Assembly (NCBI GenBank): GCA_030762935.1
Contig: CM060898.1
Span: 101,935,281 to 101,999,280 of the forward strand
Direction of reading: 5' to 3'
Origin: Hymenopus coronatus
Lineage: Eukaryota > Arthropoda > Insecta > Mantodea > Hymenopodidae
Length of the DNA stretch: 64,000 nucleotides
The notes below the pieces were generated by a model. That model ran no database searches and was not told the DNA's origin. It worked only from the letters and a program-made list of their open reading frames with translations. The position numbers and the translations under genes are program-made. Positions 56,961-64,000 of the stretch are shown here, one piece after another. The first letter of the stretch is position 1. Each line of letters begins with the position of its first letter.

Positions 56961-57725
56961 AACTACGATAGACTAGGCGTTCGACACTGAATAAACTTGT
57001 AGATGATTCTAAGATATTTTGAGTAAATGGAGGAGAGCCTTTTCTTTCGAAACACTAAAGGTGTATCATGTAATTCACTGCAATGAAATTCTGAGTGAGC
57101 TTGATTGATTTATGTTCATTGTCTTTTCAAATCTCTGCCTATTATTACCCTTATTTTTCTTGTATGAAGCTTTATACTTTTATTTGTGAAAGTACAGGGC
57201 GTTTTAATTTACTAATCATATTATTAAATAATTGTTTTTTTTTTTTGTGTTACGTTACGAACTAGAACGATGCGTTTAATGTCAATGCTTGTAGTGAGCT
57301 ACTTTTGGAACAGATTATACCTCAACGTGTGCATGTTTACGCTACAAACCGAGCTCTAGTCATCACGTTTGACATTTAGAATTACTGGCTCAAACTACTT
57401 GTTGTATTTTAGGAGGTTTATTACAATCCATACAAAAGCAATTCCACATTTAATTTAATTAAATTCCGATACGAATTTCTAAAGAAATCGTTTCATATCC
57501 GTCGCTTCTTTTTGGTGATATTTTGTAGCTCTAAATGTACACTTTCACCTGTACTAGTTGGGTACTATATATTTACGTCTTATTAGATAAAAACATTTAT
57601 TTGCAGGCGTTTTTAACTTATTATTTTCGGTTTTAGTGTTGAGTTAATATAATTTTCAGCTAATTGCAATACTCAGAACTGTGATTTTTTTTTTTTTCAG
57701 AAAATGAATATAGATATCGTTGAAT
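56961..57725. other. Unassigned AT-rich sequence
   Basis: No family match; two T-runs (57234-57246, 57687-57699). No frame. Confidence 0.4.
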
Positions 57726-57839
57726 TAAAAATCTGATGTGTTCCTTCCCTTTCCAGCTGTTCCACATAAGAGTACTCCTACAAAGATTATTCTTTTATCT
57801 ACTTCATGTTAATCGAGATAAACATTAGCAGAACTTTGT
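57726..57839 (-). repeat. Unit H tail fragment, cut by a mariner
   Basis: AAAAATCTGATGTGTTCC to ACATTAGCAGAACTTTGT, then TA and the mariner terminus. The unit is not seen to resume beyond the transposon. Confidence 0.75.
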
Positions 57840-57841
57840 TA

Positions 57842-58930
57842 CGAGGGCTGTCCGAGAAGCACCCGACCTAATAAAGAAAGCACAAAAGTTTGGAGAAAAA
57901 CATTTTTTATTTATTTACATAGTTCTCCTTTCAGCTCGATACACTTTTTCCAGTGATTTTCAATAGATTCGATACTCTGTTTATAGTGAGAACTATCGAG
58001 GTCTGCAAAATAGGCTCAATTGCAGACTCCACTCCCTCATTGTTGGCAAATGTTCTATCACAAAGCTAAATCTGGCGAATAGGGTACATGAGGAAGCAAT
58101 TCGAACTTTAACTCTTTGATTTTGGACATGACGATAATGGACGTGTGAACTGGTGCATTGTCTTGATGAAACAAAACCTTCTTTTTCACTAAATGCGGCC
58201 GTTTTTATTCCATCTCATCACTCAAATACTGTAACAAGTTTGCATAATATTCATCATTGATTACTTTTACTTTTTTGAGATAATCGATTAAAGTTATCCC
58301 GCATGTGTCCCAGAAAACTGACGCCATGACCTTACCTTCACCTTCTTTAGAGCCGATTCTCCCCTTCCAGTGCACTGTTTTGATTGTTCCTTCGTCTTAG
58401 GTGTGAAGTGATGGACCCAGGTTTTATCCATTGCTATGAATCGACGCAAAAACTCAGTTTTATTGCAGTAAAACATTGCCAGACACTCGACTGAAATATC
58501 CTCACGACGCTGTGTTTGTTCTACTGTGAGCAAACGTGGCACGCACCTTGCACACAACTTTCTCTTATCCAACTTTTGAGTCGGTATGTGATGTACAGAA
58601 GCTTTTGAAATGCCTGCAATGTCTGCTAGCTCGCGCACTTTCAGTCGACGGTCATCCAATACCATTTTGTGGATTTTCTTTACTGGACTGGTAACCTCAT
58701 TTAGTCGACCACTGCGATGTTTGTCTTGGCAGCTCGTACGGCTGCGCTTAAACTCTGCCAGCCAAAATGTGACTGTTGTAAACGAAGGGGCAGATTCTCC
58801 CAAGGTAGAGTCTAGCTCAGCTTTAATATTAGATGACTAAGACCTTTCAAATGAAAGTATTGTATAACATGACCAGTTTTATCTATTTTTACAAATTTGC
58901 TGAGAGCATTCACTAATGGACGCAGCCAAA
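57842..58930 (-). mobile_element. mariner element, 5' terminal repeat not found
   Basis: The 3' terminus CGAGGGCTGTCCGAGAAG follows TA at 57840-57841. The transposase gene fills most of the element on the minus strand. No matching inverted end was seen up to 59.1 kb, so the 5' side is lost or heavily changed. Confidence 0.8.
57925..58910 (-). pseudogene. mariner transposase, frameshifted and deleted
   Basis: The longest open part (58803-58294) has the helix-turn-helix region (about residues 44-75: KIHKMVLDD, ISKASVHHI) and the first catalytic Asp in IAMDKTWVHHFTP (Asp126; the usual following Glu is Lys). A shift near 58340 moves on to KVMASVFWDTCGI and HQDNAPVHTS (second Asp near 58163), then HVPYSPDLA. 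There the third Asp region (APSD) is deleted. The C-terminus SIESIENHWKKCIEL is kept near 57960. Upstream of the first Met, LDSTLGESAPSF shows that the frame once began earlier. Inactive. Confidence 0.85.
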
Positions 58931-59266
58931 CAAATGCTAAACAATGTATAATCGTATGCACTGAATCTCAATCAGATAATTTCGTGTCCCCGGACCAATT
59001 TGACACTTGATGAAGAGAATTGGATTATTCTGTACCGAGTAATCACTTAGAGAATCTCTCTTACATTGCCTCACCATAACAGAGATTTGTTGAAGCTCTC
59101 GGTCAAACCTGCCTTCATAGATGCATATGAGGGATGCAATGATAATAAACAGAGACTGATAAATCTATTCATGTACTAGGCAGCCCTAGAGAGCTGGTAA
59201 ACGGAGATCGTCTCTCTACTCTACCTGGAGTTATTGTTGAGACTGTTGTTCGCATGTAAATCACAG

Positions 59267-60050
59267 CAGTGGCGGAACTATTCAGTTTAAAGGCAAGTGG
59301 CTGAGTACCAAAATATATCTTGCAGTCTTGATTAAATATTTTTTTTCACACAAGCCGTGTGTAGGACAGGAGTTAAGACAGGTAAAGTCAGATTGAAAAA
59401 TTCAGTGCCATAACCGGGATTTGAACCACGGATTTCCCGGTTTCTAGCCGGTTGGTCTACCACTGAGCTCCCAGGATTCAACCTGACTCTACGTTTCCAA
59501 CTCCTGTCCTAAACACGGCTTGTGTGAAAAAAAAATTAAATCAATACTAATTGAGCGTAATAGTTGGTTATACTATGAATCCTTAAAGTACTTACAACAT
59601 TGTGAGTCGCTATAGAGATATATCATCTCAAAATATTTTAAGATCACCTTGTGGTTTACTGGGAAACATGCGAGTCAGCTGAGAAATTTAATGCTATGCC
59701 GGCATGTTGCCATGGTAGCTCAGCGGTAGAGCAGCTGGCTAGGGGCTGGTTCAAATCCCGGCTATGGCATTGAATGTTTCAATCTGACTCTACCTTTACA
59801 ATCTTGCAGTCTTTTTTGCTTTGCAACGCTAGAACTTTTCTCTCCTCAGGAATTGATCAAACTCGGACCTAACTGTTGTGTCAGAGAGACGCAGTATTGA
59901 TAGAATGGTATCTCATTTAAACTGGAACTTATATAATTCTTAGCATAGTTCAATTTAGAAAAGACTTGCTCACATGTACCTACATATGGAACCAAACATT
60001 GCAACAATACGTCCATAAAAGCTCTTAATTTTGGGGTATGTATTGGCTGG
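59267..60050 (-). mobile_element. hAT-like transposon 3' part, split by SINE D
   Basis: Terminal-repeat-like CAGTGGCGGAACTA at 59267-59280. On the minus strand, 60045-59820 gives KIKSFYGRIVAMFGS, CEQVFSKLNYAKNY and, in a shifted frame, TILSILRLSDTTV. The order matches the C-terminal dimerisation region of hAT-type proteins (MFGS-x-x-x-CEQ-x-FSKMNY). The SINE D compound at 59330-59800 lies between coding end and terminus. Confidence 0.6.
59330..59800. repeat. Compound SINE D insertion with 13 bp target duplication
   Basis: Flanked by perfect ATCTTGCAGTCTT (59317-59329 and 59801-59813). Contents: a minus SINE D 3' part (CACACAAGCCGTGTGTAGG to ACCACTGAGCTCCCAGG) cut in the A box; a plus SINE D 3' end (CTGACTCTACGTTTCC to GGCTTGTGTGAAAAAAAA); then a plus, nearly complete SINE D from about 59541. 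The first two form a second, shorter palindrome. The whole set seems to have entered as one unit. Confidence 0.8.
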
Positions 60051-60240
60051 CTATATTTGTTAAAGTTGTAGGAAATTCCCCTGTTGATTTAACAGAAGTA
60101 CTGCTCTCTAATGTAATTAACTGCAATTATAACTGCATTGTGCCGTATAATACATTGGACTATATTGTAAAATAATTGCATAGTGAAAATGTTTGTGAAT
60201 GAAACGTCACTGACGCTCGCTGTTTGTTCTTATTCATGTA

Positions 60241-60449
60241 CCAGATAAGCAGACACAGTGGAATGGGCAAGGAAGCGGTGAACATATTTGCGTATACTCC
60301 CCAGAGATTTGTGGCGGTTTTTCTCAGGGTTCTCCGGTTTCCCTCGCCATCGCATTCGACCCGTGCTCTATCGCCATCCCATGTATCACCAGTGTTATCG
60401 CATGCTGTGCTACAAGTAGTAAAAGCGGGCGTTAAACACTACCAAAAAA
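60241..60449 (+). repeat. SINE A
   Basis: Weak tRNA-like head, then GTTTTTCTCAGGGTTCTCCG, CATCGCATTCGACCCGTGC and 3' AGTAGTAAAAGCGGGCG. The A-tail leads straight into a minus-strand H unit, as at 7286. Confidence 0.72.
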
Positions 60450-61177
60450 AATCTGATGTGTACCATTCACGTGACTTTCTCTATATCCCTGCAACAAATT
60501 ATTCTTAAAAATCTTATACTTCTATTTACTTTATGCTAATCTGAAAAAATTAGCAAAATAGTTTTATTACTTGCTTCCTTGTAAGTAGAAGCGAAATAAG
60601 GAACTACCATAGTCAAAAGCTGGTTGCTCTGTCAAAGAAGTTCCTTTGTTTATATGGATAGGAGTTGACAAGTTCCTGTGTGAGAAAAATATACAGTTTT
60701 GATAGCAGAAACCAAAAACAAGGAATGTCTCAAAAACGACGAACTCCACGAAAAAATGTATATATGTATAAATTGTGTGTTTTAACGTGGTCTACCTTTC
60801 TTGTGTAGTAACTTTTTGTCCACCTCTTACGGTTTAGCAGTTATTTAAAATTCAGTAAAATTCATCCGGAATAAACTACTCTTCAGAGGCTATTCCCACA
60901 AAAATCAAGATATATGTTTTATTTGTCAGAAAAATATGTTTAATATACAACACTTTAATCAAAATCGTTAGAACCATTTTCTAGAAAATCAAAAATTTCG
61001 AAAAAAGTTCCATGTAAAGGATAGTTTGGGGTGGGGGGATTTTTCTCAAAATCTGCGTGTCGCATCCCTGGAAGATACTAAACTTAAATACCAAGTTTCG
61101 TATTTTACCGACTTTTCGTTTTTGAGTTATCGTGTTCTCTATACACTATGTACATAGTGCGTATAGAGAAAGTAAAA
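60448..61177 (-). repeat. Unit H lacking landmarks (c)-(b)
   Basis: From AAAAAATCTGATGTGTACC to hairpin, but GAGTTATCGTGTTC joins directly to TCTATACACTATG. The ~140 bp with the CA tract and GATACCGAG block are gone. Confidence 0.88.
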
Positions 61178-61889
61178 ATCCGACGTATTACACTCAACTG
61201 ACTTTCTCTAGCTGATCTACAAACAAACTTCTTCCAAAAGATTATTCTTCTTTCTACACAATGCTAATCGAGATAAATATTAGCAGTTGCTCTTATTACT
61301 TAGTTCCTTATAAGTAGAAGGAAACTGAAGGAATTCCCTATGCTGAAGTGATAGTCAAATGTTTTAATAGCTGTCGTTATGCGATTGTCATTGTAAATCG
61401 TTTATTTTCTTTGCCAGGAGTAGAACAAAAGAAAAACAGACACTTCCTGTCTGAAGAAAGTATAAATACTTCACAATTGAAACCAATAACAAGGAATAAC
61501 ACGGAAACGGTTAACTCCACAACGAAAACGTAAAGGACATAAATCGTGTGTTTTGACGAGATCTAGATATTTTGTATAGTAAGCTTTGTCTAGCTCTTAC
61601 GGTTTAGCAGCTAAACAAAGTTCGGCAAAATTATCCAAAATAAAGAGGTTTTCCGCGGCTATTTCCAGAAAATTCAAGATTTTCTTTTTTGAGCTATGCT
61701 ATCCTCAGACACACATACACTCCAACACACACAGACAGCAAACGTTACCTTTTTCTAAAAATGCTTTTTTTTCGGACACAGGGGACGCCAAAACATATAT
61801 TTCCGGTGAAATTCCGTCATCGCATTTTTGGGTGTTATACAATACTTTTTTATCCACTATGTACATGCGGATTAGAGAAAGTAAAAATA
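61173..61889 (-). repeat. Unit H with deletion near landmark (e)
   Basis: Head-to-tail with the previous unit through a shared AAAAA. (e)-(d) deleted (AATTCAAGATTTTCTTTTTT). CA-rich tract at 61710-61738. Hairpin remnant TATCCACTATGTACATGCGG. Confidence 0.82.
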
Positions 61890-62325
61890 AAAGATCTATG
61901 CTAGATAAAGAAATGCTTTAGGGTGTCGGAATATAAAATTTCAAAGTGCATTTATCAATGCAACATGTCCTATTACAAGTCTAATAAGCAGAGTGCTATA
62001 AGTAAAACAGCTGTTAACCTCATTCACTGAGGACAAAAACAACAATGCAGCAAGCTGCAGGTTTATTACACTGCGATAAAATTCTGTTTATTACGTTAAC
62101 ATCCATATATTAAAACATGACGGCGGTTAAGTACCTGAAGGTAAGCTAAGCAAAAACCTGCCCTGTTAAACATTAGTAATGGAGTAGGCCAACAATCTCA
62201 CTATGTAACAAGTAGAGGTCACTGCCTTGGGGTCATCGACGTTGTGCACATACCGAGAAGCTACTCTAATCTTACAGTACATGACTTTCTCTACACACTT
62301 TTTACACATAAATCTTACAAAAGCT
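61890..62325. other. Unassigned sequence
   Basis: No family match except a possible tail scrap (CATGACTTTCTCTACAC) at 62280. No frame. Confidence 0.4.
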
Positions 62326-63110
62326 CAGTTTTTACTTTCCCTAAACATAATATGCACATAGTGTATAGAGAAGATATTGTACTCCACCCAAAAAAATCAT
62401 ACTGGGATTTCACCGGAAATTTTCAGCAGATCCCAAAAAAAGCATTTTTTAGAAAAAGGTCGGTAAACTTGATATTTATGTTTAATATCTTTCAGGGATG
62501 TGACACGAAGATTTTGAGAAAAATCTCCCCACCCAAAACTACCCTTTAAATGGAAAAGAATTCGAAAATTTTGATTTTTTTCAAAAATAGCTCAAACGAT
62601 TTTATATGGCAAATAAAATGTATATCTTAAATTTTCTGGGAATAGCCTCTGAAGACCTTTTATTCTGAATAAATTTAGCTGAATCTTGTGTAACAGATAA
62701 ACCGTAAAAGATAGACAAAAACTTACTCTACAAAATATGTAGATCACGTTAAAACACACAAATTACGTCTACATTTTTTCCCCTGCAATTGATAATTTCT
62801 GAGATATTCCCTGTTATTTGTTTGACATTGAAATTACTTAAACTTTTCTCTCGCGTAAAGCTGTGAACTCCTGGACCTGCATAGAAACGGGTTTCAACCT
62901 CATGGCAACCAGCTTTTCAGAGATTTGATATTCGTTTTAGCCTAGCGTATCCCCTTATATCCCTTCAACTTACAAGGAAGCAATAATTAAGACAATTTCT
63001 GCTAATGTTTATGTCGATAAACTAAATAGAAGAATAAGGTTTTAACAATGATTGACACCAATAATTTTCTACAGAGCTGTAGAGATTTAAAGAAAGTCAT
63101 GTGAATTTTT
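62326..63110 (+). repeat. Unit H, GT tract and palindrome partly deleted
   Basis: Hairpin AAACATAATATGCACATAG; GGTCGGTAAACTTGATATT shows loss of (c) and half of (d); (e)-(i) present with the tail end missing CACATCAG. Confidence 0.82.
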
Positions 63111-63156
63111 TTTAAAATTTTTTCCTGCATCCCGTCCCTAGTACTAATTTCCATAA

Positions 63157-63869
63157 AAAAAAAAAATCTGATGTGTTCCATTCACATCATTTTCTCTTAA
63201 TCTCTGCAACAAATTATTGTTAAAAAGCTAATGCCTTTATTTACTTAATACTAATCGAGATAAATTAACAAAAATAGTCTTATTACTTGCTTCCTTGTAA
63301 GTAGAAGAGAAATAAGGGAGTACCATAGGTTAAAGTGATGTCTGAAATTCCTTTGTTTGTACAAACAGGAGTTGACAAATTCCTGTATGAGAAAGGTATA
63401 AGCTTTTAAAGCCGAAACCAAAACAAGGAATATTTCAAAAACGATCCACTCCACGAAAAAAAATTATATAAAATAAATTGTGTGTTTTAATGTGCTCTAC
63501 ATTTTAGGGGGGGGGTAAGTATTTCTCTATCTCTTACGGTTTAGCAGTTGTGCAAAATTCTGTAAAAGTCGTCCAGAATTGTCTTCAGAGACTATTCCCA
63601 GAAAATTCAAAATATACGTATCATTTGTCAGGTAAATATCTTTAATATACGATATTTTAATCAAAATCGTTAGAGCCATTTTTTATAAAATCAAAAGTTT
63701 CAAAAAAAAAAAATTCCAAGTAAAGGGTAGTTGGGGGCGGGGGAATACTCTTGAGTGCGTTTTTTGGATTCATGTGGTCTCCAAACATGTATATCCAGTG
63801 AAATATCGGTATCGAATTTTTGGGTGCAATACAATACCTTCTCACACTATGTACATAGTGAAAGTAAAA
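63157..63869 (-). repeat. Unit H, internal deletion
   Basis: From a long A-run and TCTGATGTGTTCCATTC to a short hairpin CACTATGTACATAGTG. Landmarks (d)-(c) are deleted (GGGGGAATACTCTTGAGTG). Confidence 0.85.
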
Positions 63870-63879
63870 ATCTATGGCT

Positions 63880-64000
63880 AAATTGCATTAGATAAACATG
63901 TTTTGAGACCGCCGAATAAAAAACAAGCCTTTTAAACAAAGTTCGTATGTCTATAGTTTTGTGAATTTTCCTTCCAAGTTCCCCACCGCCGTATATTGGG
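63880..64000 (+). repeat. Unit H fragment running off the window
   Basis: AACATGTTTTGAGACCGCC and GTTCGTATGTCTATAG match landmarks (b)-(c). The window ends inside or just past the fragment. Confidence 0.45.

Overview
The window looks like a gene desert from a large, AT-rich, repeat-laden invertebrate genome. I suspect an arthropod from the style of its tRNA-derived SINEs and its mariner, Tc1, hAT and non-LTR relics, but the species cannot be fixed from the sequence. I found no convincing host gene, no functional tRNA or rRNA gene, no CRISPR array and no bacterial signal. Nearly every open frame falls inside an interspersed repeat.

One repeat dominates. I call it unit H: about 870-900 bp when complete, with roughly 60 full, partial or fragmentary copies on both strands. 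Read on its own plus strand it has these landmarks in order: (a) a T-run then a terminal hairpin, ACTTTCTCTATAC..GTATAGAGAA; (b) a GATACCGAGATTTCACCGG block; (c) a (GT)n tract, often grown into a microsatellite; (d) an internal palindrome AATACCAAACTTGGTATT; (e) a C-rich block ATCCCCCCACC; (f) GGGAATAGCCTCTGAAGAC; (g) AAACCGTAAGAGATGGAC; (h) CATAGCAACCAGCTTTTGAC; (i) a tail TAGAGAAAGTCATGTGAATG then CACATCAGATTTTT. Landmark (i) carries the inverse complement of ACTTTCTCTA from (a), followed by a small terminal hairpin. That arrangement (asymmetric terminal inverted repeats, terminal palindromes, a core microsatellite, insertion in T-runs, head-to-tail arrays) resembles non-autonomous Helentron/HINE elements. 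The assignment is an inference. Copies called '+' have the hairpin at the low coordinate.

Other families: SINE A (tail motif AGTAGTAAAAGTGGGCG), SINE B (tRNA-like head, 3' hairpin GGACGCT/AGCGTCC), SINE C, SINE D (tRNA-like of 72 nt, several times in head-to-head palindromes), a short tRNA-like family G, an unknown repeat E, and non-LTR retrotransposon fragments: a C-terminal ORF at 21.4-22.7 kb, a 3' UTR at 32.7-33.3 kb, an RNase H-like piece at 41.5 kb and a zinc-finger piece at 49.4 kb. DNA-transposon relics are Tc1 (19.4-19.9 kb), mariner (12.9-13.7, 29.5-30.2, 57.8-58.9 kb, perhaps 9.7 kb) and hAT (59.3-60.05 kb).

Layout: 0.7-12 kb is H units with SINEs A, B, C; 12.8-13.7 kb a mariner relic; 14.7-20.1 kb more H plus Tc1; 20.1-21.4 kb the longest stretch of non-repetitive, more GC-balanced sequence; 21.4-22.7 kb a LINE; 23.3-29.5 kb an H array; 29.5-30.2 kb a foldback mariner; 32.3-33.4 kb a nested SINE/E/LINE cluster; 34-53.9 kb mostly H; 54.6-59.8 kb a cluster of palindromic SINE D loci; 60.2-64 kb H again. 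Several insertions can be ordered in time because they split an older element between target-site duplications (10.8, 33.0, 59.3-59.8 kb). The elements are related by nesting, not by a shared pathway.
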